DNA from: Ewingella sp963519305
Lineage (GTDB): Bacteria; Pseudomonadota; Gammaproteobacteria; Enterobacterales; Enterobacteriaceae
Direction: 5' to 3'
Assembly: GCA_963519305.1 (NCBI GenBank)
Contig: CAUQMS010000001.1
Span: 186,001-250,000, forward strand
DNA: 64,000 nucleotides
Below are positions 33,643 to 43,162 of this stretch, piece by piece. Both the position numbers and the translations under genes were made by a program. Position 1 is the stretch's first letter; each line of letters starts with the position of its first letter. The notes below the pieces were generated by a model, which made no database searches, was not told the origin of the DNA, and was given only the letters and a program-made list of their open reading frames with translations.

Positions 33643-34353
33643 TTAAATCAGTATGTTGCCTGGATCCTCCTCAGAGGGCCCAGGAGACAGGGCTTCGCGG
33701 ATATAGCTGAAGTGCGGAAGAGCCCGGATAAAGCCCGCCTGTGTGGTTAACTGGCTGAGACGTTTTAGCGGGGTGAACGTGGTGTTGAGTACTGTCACCG
33801 CATGGATGGTCGCCAGAGGATGCACGGTGATATACCCGTTAAGTTCACCGGTGAGGTACCAGCAGCCGTCGAATGAAATCAGTCGGTACGGGGCCAGCCC
33901 GTCACAGCGCTCTCCCTCGGCCAGCAGCAGTACCCGCTGGCAGGCAGTAATGGCACTGACGAGGCGGTAAAACACCAGCGAGCTGGCCGGTGACACTGAC
34001 TGTGGGGGTTGCCACACCAGGCAGGGCATCCCTCCTGCGGTGAGCAGCATGCCCGCCAGACGCCGGTCCAGCCCCGGAAAAATATCGGCCAGTCCTGCCC
34101 GGTGAGCAAAGGTCAGCGCATCCAGCTCGCCCTGTACGCCTCCACCGGTGCTGCGCAGGCGGCATTGCCCCCGTCGATACTCAAGGTCGAGGTATATCAG
34201 CCGTTCGCGAAAATCCCGTCGCAGGATACGGACTGACACACCAAACTCTGCAGCCAGCCGCGCCATGTTCAGCGTTTCACCTGCAACCAGGCGGCTGATT
34301 ATCAGTGACAGCCTGACAGCCAGCCGGTCATGACGGCGCTCTGCCTGTGTCAT
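33643..34353 (-). CDS. yfjR: YfjR-like transcriptional regulator (HTH plus WYL)
   Basis: 236 residues (E. coli YfjR 233). The N-terminal helix-turn-helix (RLVAGETLNMARLAAEFGVSVR) is of DeoR type. The C-terminal half has WYL-like strands (LISFDGCWYLTGELNGYITVHPL). WYL regulators often control defence or prophage genes in response to a ligand. It heads the leftward group of the two secreted paralogues and the GYF_2 protein, so it may regulate them. Confidence 0.85.
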   Translation of the reverse strand: MTQAERRHDRLAVRLSLIISRLVAGETLNMARLAAEFGVSVRILRRDFRERLIYLDLEYRRGQCRLRSTGGGVQGELDALTFAHRAGLADIFPGLDRRLAGMLLTAGGMPCLVWQPPQSVSPASSLVFYRLVSAITACQRVLLLAEGERCDGLAPYRLISFDGCWYLTGELNGYITVHPLATIHAVTVLNTTFTPLKRLSQLTTQAGFIRALPHFSYIREALSPGPSEEDPGNILI

Positions 34354-34561
34354 CTTAAATCTCCGTAATAGTTAACTGACTGAATATGAAATGATTCTAA
34401 AGAGGGGGGCGGACAGGGTATGGACATGGAATGAACTATTTTTTATATGCCACCGGAAGCAGGCCCAACGCGGCACATCGTGAAATACGGTGAAAAAACA
34501 CTCAATCCAGCGGAGGTAAAACGGACAGGGAGTGTCCTTTCCTAACATGCTGATAACAAGC

Positions 34562-35386
34562 TCAGGACAGAAACCCACTCAGCATCGCTTCAGCCATGAC
34601 CCACAAAGCCCGGTTAAGCTTCACATCCCCGTCAATTCCATTAACGGCACGGGTATGGCTACGCTTCCCTTTGGCATTACGACCGGCTACTCCACCTTTA
34701 ATCAAGTTTTCCTGTATCCGCTGATAGGTAGTCCATAAGTCGGGTTTATTATCTTCAGGGCGGCGGGGAGTGAGTATCTGGCTTGGAGTAACAGGCTGGT
34801 GATCCTCACCAAAGCGATAGGTAAGTGCGGCAGTGGCTAACGCTCGCTGAGCGGGTGCAGGCAACTGCAGAGACTGCATGGCATCCCGCTGCTCATCCAT
34901 CCGGTCAAAGAGTCCGAGCACCTCATAGGCACCTTCAATGACTTTTTCTATCACATCACCTTTATGGGGTACCCGCACCTCACCGAAGGTCTGACCGCAA
35001 ATCAAGCCGTTCTGGCAAACAAACCGAAATAAGCCCGGTAGCATCTGATAGCTGGATGACCCATCGTGGCTGTTGAGCAGGATAATTTCCGGCACCTGCT
35101 TACCTGTCATCTGTCCCTCCCGGCGCAGGCGCAGCATGTGTTTGGTATGCTCACGCCGACTGATATCCCGAACCCGAGTCTGGCAGGCAAAGAAGGGCTG
35201 AAAGCCTTCCTTCTGTAAACTTTCGAGCAGGGTGATGGTCGGGATATAGGTATATCGTTCACTGCGGGATTCGTGCTTATTCTCACCAAATACACTGGGG
35301 ACAGTGCGATACAGTTCTTCGGTGGTTAACGGGCGATCACGACGAATGGTGCAGGCATTGCCAAAACGGGAAGCTAAGCGAGACAT
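34562..35386 (-). CDS. yfjQ: YfjQ/YafZ-family protein (DUF932)
   Basis: 274 residues, matching E. coli YfjQ (273). SERYTYIPTITLLESLQKEGFQPFFACQT, then PEIILLNSHDGSSSYQMLPGLFRFVCQNGL is the DUF932 signature. The C-terminus RSHTRAVNGIDGDVKLNRALW also matches. The biochemical function is unknown. It stands between ardB copy 2 and yfjR. The 208 bp downstream, to 34354, contains nothing I can name. Confidence 0.9.
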   Translation of the reverse strand: MSRLASRFGNACTIRRDRPLTTEELYRTVPSVFGENKHESRSERYTYIPTITLLESLQKEGFQPFFACQTRVRDISRREHTKHMLRLRREGQMTGKQVPEIILLNSHDGSSSYQMLPGLFRFVCQNGLICGQTFGEVRVPHKGDVIEKVIEGAYEVLGLFDRMDEQRDAMQSLQLPAPAQRALATAALTYRFGEDHQPVTPSQILTPRRPEDNKPDLWTTYQRIQENLIKGGVAGRNAKGKRSHTRAVNGIDGDVKLNRALWVMAEAMLSGFLS

Positions 35387-35488
35387 AAGGGTTCTCCTCC
35401 GTAATTAAACGGATAAATGATTCAATAAATGGGTTAATTGAGAGGTCGCTGGTGGGGGGGAGAAAAGGATAAAACCGTGGCAGGTAAA

Positions 35489-35923
35489 TCAGTCTATCAG
35501 GCGAAAGATTTGAGCCTGCTCTGGATGCTGTATAGCGTAATCACGCAACTGGCAAAAATACTCCACCAGCACAGGGCTTTCTGTTTTAAAGGACCAGATA
35601 CTGTAAGCCATCAGACATACTGCGATACCAGCTGCCTCCGGGCTTAATTTCGCTTCATTGCCGTTATGAGGGTTAAACATACGCACTGAGGTTTCCGACA
35701 TCTCCGGCCAAATGAACGCGCCGCCGTTGGTGAGCTTACTGAACTCCCAGAAGGCCCCCTGATAGACCTCACACATTTCGTTCATTAAACCGAAGATATG
35801 GGCTTCCATACGCTCCCAGCCAGGTACAGCGCCGAAATAAACCCGCCAGAAAGCTTCGCGCTCACGGGTATTGATACGACAGGCTTTTACAACCTCAGAC
35901 TCCGGTAACTGAATATTTAACAT
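35489..35923 (-). CDS. ArdB/KlcA-family antirestriction protein (copy 2)
   Basis: 144 residues. FWRVYFGAVPGWERMEAHIFGLMNEMCEVY, FWEFSKLTNGGAFIWP and KLSPEAAGIAVCLMAYS align with copy 1 at 31267 along the whole length. The C-termini (LRDYAIQHPEQAQIFRLID against LRDYALQHPESHAIFRIID) are nearly identical. It lies about 450 bp from hsdM on the opposite strand. AAGGA precedes the ATG, and a hairpin with T-run lies 39 bp upstream of the start. Confidence 0.9.
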   Translation of the reverse strand: MLNIQLPESEVVKACRINTREREAFWRVYFGAVPGWERMEAHIFGLMNEMCEVYQGAFWEFSKLTNGGAFIWPEMSETSVRMFNPHNGNEAKLSPEAAGIAVCLMAYSIWSFKTESPVLVEYFCQLRDYAIQHPEQAQIFRLID

Positions 35924-35961
35924 GGCAATAATCCTTTGATTTTATTGTTTTTGAATGACAA

Positions 35962-35993
35962 ATAAAAAAGCCCCGCACCGTAAGGTGCAGGGC
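35962..35993 (-). terminator. Hairpin with T-run upstream of ardB copy 2
   Basis: GCCCCGCACC (35970-35979), loop GTAA, GGTGCAGGGC (35984-35993), one mismatch. On the minus strand it is followed by TTTTTTATT. It either ends a lost upstream gene or attenuates ardB copy 2. Confidence 0.8.
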
Positions 35994-36369
35994 GATGGAT
36001 ATGTGGTCTGGCTGATTATCTGTACACCAGAGAGCAACCTCTGCCAGAAGATTCATACCGGTAATATATGTCTGAGTTTTTTTACAATGAGAGCCAGAGG
36101 CAGCTGCAGGAAGAAGCTAAGGCAACACTGTTGCGCCGCTAAGGGAGATCGGGTTACTGCCTGGTCATATCTGCCCTTTCTGCGTAGAAACAGCGTCTCC
36201 AGATGAGCGAGCCCCCTAACCAGCGTTTAACCAGCTTCAGAGTCCCTCCATCATTTCCGCATGATGTGGCGGATGTGATGGGCTGCCAGTGCTGTATCGG
36301 GTATAATTATTTAAGGTAATATTGAATATCCCACGCGTCATTTTCGGGGCATTAACAACAGGAACAGAC
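35994..36369. other. Gene-poor stretch between ardB copy 2 and hsdM
   Basis: No supported gene. A 24-codon frame at 36068-36142 (plus strand, starts MSEFFYNESQ) and an 83-codon frame over 35955-36206 lack family features. GTATAATTATT at 36301-36311 could be the -10 region of the hsdM promoter; a matching -35 is weak. Confidence 0.5.
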
Positions 36370-37893
36370 ATGACCGACCAAATCAGCCAGGACACCATCA
36401 ACAAAGCGTTGTGGTCCGCCTGCGATACCTTCCGGGGTACTATCAGCGCCGATACCTACAAAGATTTTATCCTTACCATGCTGTTCCTGAAGTACATCTC
36501 AGATGTCTGGCAGGACCATTACGACGGTTATAAAAAACAGTACGGTGATACGCCGGAGCTGATTGACGCGATGATGGCGAACGAGCGTTTTGTCCTGCCT
36601 GAAAACGCCAGTTTTTATGCCCTCTACGAACGCCGCCATGAGCCAGGTAACGGAGAGCGTATTGACCAGGCGCTGCATGCGATTGAAGAAGCCAACGGCA
36701 CCAAACTGAAGGATGCCGGGAAAAGTGTGTTCCAGGATATCTCGTTTAATACCGATCGTCTGGGGGATGAAAAGCAGAAAAATACCATCCTGCGCCAGCT
36801 GCTGGAAGATTTTGCCGGTGAGGCTCTTAACCTGCGGCCGGGTCGCGTTGGTAAGCTGGACGTTATCGGTAATGCCTATGAATACCTGATTAAGAACTTT
36901 GCCGCCAGCGGTGGTCAGAAAGCAGGTGAGTTCTATACCCCACCAGAAGTTTCCGACCTGATTGCCGAGCTGCTTGCGCCTCAGCCCGGAGATAGCATCT
37001 GCGACCCGGCATGTGGCTCGGGCTCACTGCTGATGAAGTGTGGCCGTAAAATTGTCTCTGACCATAACAGCCGCAGCTATGCCCTGTTCGGGCAGGAAGC
37101 GATTGGCTCTACCTGGTCGCTGGCAAAGATGAATATGTTCCTGCACGGCGAGGACAACCACAAAATCGAGTGGGGCGATACCATCCGTAATCCCAAGCTG
37201 CTCGATAAACACGGCGACCTGATGCTGTTTGATATTGTGACCGCCAACCCGCCGTTCAGCCTGGATAAATGGGGTCATGACGAGGCTGAGAACGATAAGT
37301 TTGGCCGCTTCCGCCGGGGCGTACCACCGAAAACCAAGGGGGATTACGCTTTTATCCTGCACATGATTGAAACCCTGAAGCCGGGCAGCGGACGTATGGG
37401 CGTGGTGGTGCCTCACGGTGTCCTGTTCCGTGGCGCCAGTGAAGGAAAAATCCGTCAGAAGCTGATTGATGAAAATCTGCTGGATGCGGTGATTGGCCTG
37501 CCTGAGAAACTGTTCTATGGCACCGGCATTCCTGCGGCGATTCTGATATTCAAAAAACAGAAAGTGGATGACAAGGTACTGTTTATTGATGCCAGCCGGG
37601 AATGTAAAGCGGGTAAAAATCAGAACCAACTCAGCGAAGAGAATATCCAGAAGATTGTTAAGACCTACCGCGAAGGCGATAACGTTGAAAAATACGCCTA
37701 TCTTGCCAGCCTGAAAGAGATTCAGGATAACGATTACAACCTCAATATCCCGCGCTATGTCGATACCTTTGAGGAAGAGGACGAGATTGATTTGCTGGCG
37801 GTACGAGCTGAGCGCGAGCAACTAAAAGCAGAACTGGCTAGGCTGGAACCTGAGATGGCGGGTTATCTGAAGGAGTTGGGTTATGGCTCGTGA
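36370..37893 (+). CDS. hsdM: Type I restriction-modification methyltransferase subunit
   Basis: 507 residues. The N-terminal HsdM helical bundle (LWSACDTFRGTISADTYKDF) is followed by an N6-adenine methyltransferase domain. AGEFYTPPEV leads it, DPACGSGSLL binds S-adenosylmethionine (motif I), and ANPPFSLDKW is the NPPF catalytic motif IV. I start at the ATG at 36370 with AGGA at 36360-36363; 16 in-frame codons upstream lack a ribosome site. It overlaps hsdS by 11 bases. Together with HsdS it forms the M2S methylase. Confidence 0.96.
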   Translation: MTDQISQDTINKALWSACDTFRGTISADTYKDFILTMLFLKYISDVWQDHYDGYKKQYGDTPELIDAMMANERFVLPENASFYALYERRHEPGNGERIDQALHAIEEANGTKLKDAGKSVFQDISFNTDRLGDEKQKNTILRQLLEDFAGEALNLRPGRVGKLDVIGNAYEYLIKNFAASGGQKAGEFYTPPEVSDLIAELLAPQPGDSICDPACGSGSLLMKCGRKIVSDHNSRSYALFGQEAIGSTWSLAKMNMFLHGEDNHKIEWGDTIRNPKLLDKHGDLMLFDIVTANPPFSLDKWGHDEAENDKFGRFRRGVPPKTKGDYAFILHMIETLKPGSGRMGVVVPHGVLFRGASEGKIRQKLIDENLLDAVIGLPEKLFYGTGIPAAILIFKKQKVDDKVLFIDASRECKAGKNQNQLSEENIQKIVKTYREGDNVEKYAYLASLKEIQDNDYNLNIPRYVDTFEEEDEIDLLAVRAEREQLKAELARLEPEMAGYLKELGYGS

Positions 37894-39133
37894 AAGCATA
37901 TCGAATAAACTTCCTGAAGGATGGAACTACGATCTATTGGATCATTTTGCAGAAAGATGCAGTGGTCATACACCAAGCAAATCATTTCCAGAATATTGGA
38001 ATGGTGGAATAAAATGGATATCTCTCTCTGATTCATATCGCCTTGATAAAGGATATGTTTATGAAACAGAAAAAGAAATATCTATTGAAGGGATCAAAAA
38101 TAGTTCAGCTGAGATACATCCTGCTGAAACCGTTTTAATATCACGCGACGCAGGTGTTGGAAAGAGTGGAGTAATGGCTACGCCAATGGCCGTGAGTCAA
38201 CACTTTATTGCTTGGAAATGCGATAATAAAGAAAAGATCCACAGTTGGTTTCTTTACAATTGGCTACAGCTAAATAAAGATGAATTTGAAAGGCAAGCTG
38301 TTGGTTCTACAATTAAAACAATTGGTCTTCCATATTTTAAGAAGTTGAAAATAGCTCTTCCTCCTTTCTCAGAACAAAAAAAAATCGCCCAAATCCTGTC
38401 CGCCTGGGATAGCGCGATTTCAGTGACGGAAAAGCTTCTTACCAACAGTCAGCAGCAGAAGAAAGCCCTGATGCAGCAATTGCTCACGGGTAAAAAACGC
38501 CTGCTGGATGAGAATGGTGTGAAGTTTAGTGGGGCGTGGGAAAAATGCAAGCTAGGTTCTGTTGCTGAGATGAATAGTGGTGGAACACCAAAATCTACCG
38601 TTGAAGGCTATTATGGTGGAAATATTCCATGGGTATCGATTGCTGATATGACTAGGCACGGAAAATGGATTGAATATACAGACAAGTATCTTACTCATGA
38701 TGGCTTGGATAATTCTTCAGCACGCATTTACCCTAAAAATAGTATTCTGTACGCAATGTATGCCTCCATTGGTGAATGCAGTATCGCCAAAGTGGCATTG
38801 AGTTCTTCGCAAGCAATTTTAGGAATTAGACCCAAGTCTAAACTGTACTTTGAGTTCTTATATTTTTTCTTGTCGTCGTTAAAAGAAAAAATAAAACTAC
38901 AAGGCCAGCAAGGCACTCAATCTAACCTGAATGCAGGGATGGTTAAAGATTTTGAGTTGAATTTACCCGACCTAAAAGAACAACAAAAAATCGCCGCCGT
39001 CCTTTCTGCTGCCGATGCTGAAATCTCCACGCTGGAGAAAAAGCTCATCTGCCTGAAGGATGAGAAAAAAGCCCTGATGCAACAACTGCTGACCGGTAAG
39101 CGTCGGGTAACTGTCGATGCGGATGCTGCGTAA
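37883..39133 (+). CDS. hsdS: Type I restriction-modification specificity subunit
   Basis: 416 residues with two target-recognition domains (about 8-165 and 215-370), each followed by a conserved helix. The helices are related: KIAQILSAWDSAISVTEK then QQQKKALMQQLLTGKKR, and KIAAVLSAADAEISTLEK then DEKKALMQQLLTGKRR. The recognition domains are AT-rich next to GC-balanced helices, the usual sign of domain exchange. The DNA target cannot be read from the protein. Its stop overlaps the next ATG by one base. Confidence 0.95.
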   Translation: MARESISNKLPEGWNYDLLDHFAERCSGHTPSKSFPEYWNGGIKWISLSDSYRLDKGYVYETEKEISIEGIKNSSAEIHPAETVLISRDAGVGKSGVMATPMAVSQHFIAWKCDNKEKIHSWFLYNWLQLNKDEFERQAVGSTIKTIGLPYFKKLKIALPPFSEQKKIAQILSAWDSAISVTEKLLTNSQQQKKALMQQLLTGKKRLLDENGVKFSGAWEKCKLGSVAEMNSGGTPKSTVEGYYGGNIPWVSIADMTRHGKWIEYTDKYLTHDGLDNSSARIYPKNSILYAMYASIGECSIAKVALSSSQAILGIRPKSKLYFEFLYFFLSSLKEKIKLQGQQGTQSNLNAGMVKDFELNLPDLKEQQKIAAVLSAADAEISTLEKKLICLKDEKKALMQQLLTGKRRVTVDADAA

Positions 39134-39816
39134 TGAAACTGACCAAAAACGCCCCGCTGACTGAGCGCGAAATCGACTGGCTGGAAGAGGTGCTGCTGAA
39201 ATATGGCAGTGATGACTCGGTGCTCTGTTTTTCTGAGCTGGATGGCTTTCTGACGGCCATTGTCTCCGGCCCGAATATGGTTTCCCCGAATATCTGGCTC
39301 AGCGCCCTTTGGGGGCGGGGTGATTACCATCCCAGGTGGACCTCCGAAAAAGAGATGACGCGTTTTGTGGGGCTGTGTTTTCAGCACATGAACGATATTG
39401 CGGGTTGCCTGTATGACGCTACTGAGCAGTTTGCGCCGATTTTCAATGGTCGTGAGGTGAAAGGAAAAACATACACCATCGTCGAAGAGTGGTGCTTCGG
39501 CTATATGAAAGGCCGCTCACTGGATGACTGGTCCGCTTTGCCGGAGGCCTTACGCCCCTCGCTGGAATCGATAGCTCTGCACGGCTTAGAGAAGAACTTC
39601 CCGGTGATTGAGAAACTGTCACCCGCGCAGTTTGAACAGAGTATTGCGCTTATTCAGCCTGCCGCGCTGGCCCTGTATCAGCACTGGCTGGCGCAGCGGA
39701 TGCCTGCGGACACTGTGCGTCCCGCTCCTGTCCGGCGTGAGGCTGGACTGACAGGACGTAATGAACCGTGCCCGTGCGGTAGTGGTAAAAAATTTAAAAA
39801 ATGCTGCCTGCACTGA
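39133..39816 (+). CDS. UPF0149/YecA-like protein with C-terminal SEC-C zinc motif
   Basis: 227 residues. The N-terminal part follows the YecA/UPF0149 pattern (LDGFLTAIVSGPNMVSPNIWLSALWG, then GYMKGRSL). The end is a SEC-C domain, GRNEPCPCGSGKKFKKCCLH, which binds zinc with CxC and CH and is shared with SecA and other proteins. Its ATG overlaps the hsdS stop (TAATG) and hsdR follows 64 bp later, so it is embedded in the operon. It may be an adaptor or a regulator of HsdR, which is inference. Confidence 0.85.
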   Translation: MKLTKNAPLTEREIDWLEEVLLKYGSDDSVLCFSELDGFLTAIVSGPNMVSPNIWLSALWGRGDYHPRWTSEKEMTRFVGLCFQHMNDIAGCLYDATEQFAPIFNGREVKGKTYTIVEEWCFGYMKGRSLDDWSALPEALRPSLESIALHGLEKNFPVIEKLSPAQFEQSIALIQPAALALYQHWLAQRMPADTVRPAPVRREAGLTGRNEPCPCGSGKKFKKCCLH

Positions 39817-39880
39817 ATGTGCAGAGCGTGACGTATCGCTGAAGGAGCACGGTTGTCAGCTGTGACAAAAAGGATAAGCA

Positions 39881-42800
39881 ATGACCCCGACCAGTACGCC
39901 GAAGTTTCAGGAAGAATACAGCGCCAAAATCCCGGCCCTGACGTTATTGTCCGGTCTGGGCTGGACGTTTTTGTCACCGAAGCAGTGTCTGGCTTACCGG
40001 GGTGGTAAACTGGATGTGGTGGTGCTGCGCCCGGTTCTGCGTGAGGTATTATCATCCCGTACCTTTATGGCCGACGGACAGGTGTGTCGGTTATCCGATA
40101 AGGCGATAGATAGTCTGATATCCCAAGTCTGCGCGCCCGCCCTGAATGAAGGGCTGCTGAAAGCCAATGAGCGGATGTATAACCACCTGCTCTACGGGAT
40201 TGCCGTGACGGAGTTTGTTGACGGTAAAAAGGTGAACCCGACGGTTGCCCTGATTGACTGGGTGCACCCTGAGAACAACCAGTTCCACTTTACCGAAGAG
40301 TTTAGCGTGCTGCGCTCAGGCGGTGTGGAGACCCGCCGCCCGGATATCGTCTGTTTTGTGAACGGTATCCCGCTGGCGGTGATTGAGGCGAAGCGACCGG
40401 ACGGGCATGGTAATAAAGGTCCCACCACGGATGAAGGAATATCCCAGAGCATCCGTAATCAGCGCAACGATGAAATCCCGCAGTTGTTTACCTACAGTCA
40501 GCTATTGCTGTCCATCAACGGCCATGATGGCCGCTACGGTACCTGCCACACCCCGATGAAATTCTGGGCCGCCTGGCGCGAAGAAGATATTACCGACGGG
40601 CAGATGCTTGCCCTGCGCAATACCCCACTGACTCCGGCACAAACTGATGCCCTGTTTGCCCATCGTAACGAGGCCGACCGTCAGTGGTATCAGCAACTTA
40701 TAGCCGGGGGCAAACTGGCAGTCAGCGGGCAGGATAAGCTGCTTATCAGCCTGCTCTCCCCCTCGCGCCTGCTGGAGATGACCCGCTTCTTTACGCTGTT
40801 TGATACTAAAACCGGCAAAATTGTCGCCCGTTATCAGCAAGTGTTTGGTATTAAACGTCTGCTGGAGCGCATCAATACCCGCCGTCCTGACGGTGGCCGG
40901 GAGGGTGGCGTTATCTGGCATACTACTGGCTCGGGTAAGTCTTACACCATGGTCTTTCTTAGCAAGGCGCTGATTCTGCATGACAGCCTGAAGCAGTGTC
41001 GACTTGTGGTGGTGACAGACCGGACTGACCTGGAGCGCCAGCTAAGCAACACCTTCACTTCCGGTGGTGAGTTATCCGGGACTGGCGACAAAAGTAAGGC
41101 CATGGCTACCTCCGGCCAGATGCTGGCGAAACAAATTGGCTCCGGTAAGGAGCGGATCATCTTCACGCTTATCCAGAAATTCAACTCAGCGACAAAGCTA
41201 CCGGAATGCGTGAATACCAGCCCTGATATCATCGTGCTGATTGATGAGGGACACCGCAGTCAGGGTGGAGAAAATAACGTCCGTATGCAACTGGCGTTAC
41301 CGAATGCCGCCTTTGTCGCCTTTACCGGTACACCGCTACTGAAGGAAGACAAAACCACCAATAAGTTTGGCCCGATTGTCCACGCTTATACCATGCAGCG
41401 GGCCGTGGAGGACCAGGCGGTCACGCCGCTTCTGTATGAAGAGCGTATCCCTGACCTTGAGGTGAACGACCGGGCCATTGATGCCTGGTTTGAGCGTATC
41501 ACCGATGGACTGAGTGAGGCGCAGGTCGCTGACCTCAAGCGCAAATATGCCCGTAAAGGTGAGCTGTACAGTGCCGATGACCGTATCCGACTGATTGCTC
41601 TGGATATCACCACCCACTTCTCAAAAAATATCGATGAAGGACTAAAAGGACAGCTGGCCTGTGACAGTAAAGCCTCAGCCATTCGCTATAAAAAATACCT
41701 GGATGAAGCCGGGTTATTCGAATCTGCCGTGGTGATCAGTGCCCCGGATAGCCGGGAAGGTAACACCAGTGTGGATGAAAGCCGCCAGCCAGAGGTGACA
41801 AAGTGGTGGAAAGACAATGTGGGCTCGCAGGATGAGACAACATACACCCGTGACATCATTAACCGTTTTGCCACCGACGACAGCCTGAAGCTGCTGATTG
41901 TGGTGGATAAGCTGCTGACCGGCTTTGATGAGCCGAAAAACACCGTGCTGTATATCGACAAGCCGCTGAAGTCCCATAACCTTATCCAGGCGATAGCGCG
42001 GGTCAACCGCTTACACCCGCTGAAGAAATTTGGTCTGCTGATTGACTATCGCGGTATTCTGGCCGAGCTGGATACCACTATTGGACAGTATCAAGACCTA
42101 GCCTCCCGGACGCAGGGGGGCTACGATATCAGCGATATTGACGGGCTCTACAGCGCCATGAGTACTGAATACAAACGCCTGCCCCACCTCTACAACCAGT
42201 TATGGGCCATCTTTGCGGGTGTCAAAAATAAGCAGGATACAGAACAACTGCGGGCGGTACTGGTCCCCCGGATGGAAGAGCGTAACGGTGAGCTGACCGA
42301 TATCCACCAGAAAACCCGGGACGATTTCTTTGAGGCGTTAACCGCCTTTGCCGGATGCCTGAAGGTGGCCCTGCAGTCTGCTACCTTCTTCGCAGATAAA
42401 AGCTTTACCGAGCATGACCGCAATCTCTACAAGGAGACGGTGAAGCAGATGTCCAGCCTGCGCCAGTGGGCAATGCAGGTCAGCGGTGAACAGGTCAACT
42501 ACGACGACTACGCGGAACAGGTGAAAAAGCTGCTGGACAAGCATGTGAGCGGCGTGGAAGTGCGTGAACCCGGCGGGGTTTATAACGTCGGACTGATGGG
42601 CAAAAATGAACAACCTGAAACGTGGGAAACCGACAAGACTCGCAATGAAACCGATATCATCAAAACCCGTGTGACAAAGATGATTGAACAGGACCTGCGG
42701 GACGACCCGTATGCCCAAGAGCGTTTCTCAAAACTATTGCGCATGGCGATTGAAGAGGCAGAGAAACTTTTCGATCATCCCCTGAAACAGTACCTGTTGT

Positions 42801-43162
42801 TTCAGGAGTTTGAGCAGCAGGTGCAGGCCCGTCAGCTCAGCGATATCCCGGAAGCACTCTCAGTCAACCGACATGCTCAGGCCTACTATGGCGTTTTTAA
42901 AAAAGAGCTCCCCCAGGTGTTTGACCTCCATGATGAGCAGGTGCAGGACAAATGGACGACACTGGCCCTTGAGGTGGATGACATCATTATCAGCGCCGTG
43001 GCTGAAAACTCCCTTAACCCACAGGACATTGAAAAAGCGGTGAAGACCAAGCTTCTGCCCATTCTTTTTGCTGCCTGTCGTGATGTGGGTGCGGGCATGA
43101 ATCAGGTAAACCGTATCACCGAGTCGTTGATACAGATACTGCGCGTGGGCCTGAATAAATAA
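39881..43162 (+). CDS. hsdR: Type I restriction endonuclease/translocase subunit
   Basis: 1093 residues. The N-terminal nuclease is visible in TRRPDIVCFVNGIPLAVIEAKRP (D...ExK). The superfamily 2 translocase carries Walker A TTGSGKSYT (about residues 348-356), DEGH starting at D455, FTGTPL, and the late TGFDEPKNTVLYIDKPLKSH with QAIARVNR (motif VI). With M2S it forms the restriction complex that translocates DNA and cuts at a distance from unmethylated sites. All motifs look intact, so the system is probably active. Confidence 0.96.
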   Translation: MTPTSTPKFQEEYSAKIPALTLLSGLGWTFLSPKQCLAYRGGKLDVVVLRPVLREVLSSRTFMADGQVCRLSDKAIDSLISQVCAPALNEGLLKANERMYNHLLYGIAVTEFVDGKKVNPTVALIDWVHPENNQFHFTEEFSVLRSGGVETRRPDIVCFVNGIPLAVIEAKRPDGHGNKGPTTDEGISQSIRNQRNDEIPQLFTYSQLLLSINGHDGRYGTCHTPMKFWAAWREEDITDGQMLALRNTPLTPAQTDALFAHRNEADRQWYQQLIAGGKLAVSGQDKLLISLLSPSRLLEMTRFFTLFDTKTGKIVARYQQVFGIKRLLERINTRRPDGGREGGVIWHTTGSGKSYTMVFLSKALILHDSLKQCRLVVVTDRTDLERQLSNTFTSGGELSGTGDKSKAMATSGQMLAKQIGSGKERIIFTLIQKFNSATKLPECVNTSPDIIVLIDEGHRSQGGENNVRMQLALPNAAFVAFTGTPLLKEDKTTNKFGPIVHAYTMQRAVEDQAVTPLLYEERIPDLEVNDRAIDAWFERITDGLSEAQVADLKRKYARKGELYSADDRIRLIALDITTHFSKNIDEGLKGQLACDSKASAIRYKKYLDEAGLFESAVVISAPDSREGNTSVDESRQPEVTKWWKDNVGSQDETTYTRDIINRFATDDSLKLLIVVDKLLTGFDEPKNTVLYIDKPLKSHNLIQAIARVNRLHPLKKFGLLIDYRGILAELDTTIGQYQDLASRTQGGYDISDIDGLYSAMSTEYKRLPHLYNQLWAIFAGVKNKQDTEQLRAVLVPRMEERNGELTDIHQKTRDDFFEALTAFAGCLKVALQSATFFADKSFTEHDRNLYKETVKQMSSLRQWAMQVSGEQVNYDDYAEQVKKLLDKHVSGVEVREPGGVYNVGLMGKNEQPETWETDKTRNETDIIKTRVTKMIEQDLRDDPYAQERFSKLLRMAIEEAEKLFDHPLKQYLLFQEFEQQVQARQLSDIPEALSVNRHAQAYYGVFKKELPQVFDLHDEQVQDKWTTLALEVDDIIISAVAENSLNPQDIEKAVKTKLLPILFAACRDVGAGMNQVNRITESLIQILRVGLNK

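Noticed and set aside
35955..36206. 83-codon frame upstream of hsdM
   Set aside because: It starts inside the terminator hairpin of the opposite strand and shows no protein features.
37024..37821. 265-codon open frame antisense to hsdM
   Set aside because: Same reason: hsdM motifs are complete on the other strand and this frame has no recognisable domain.
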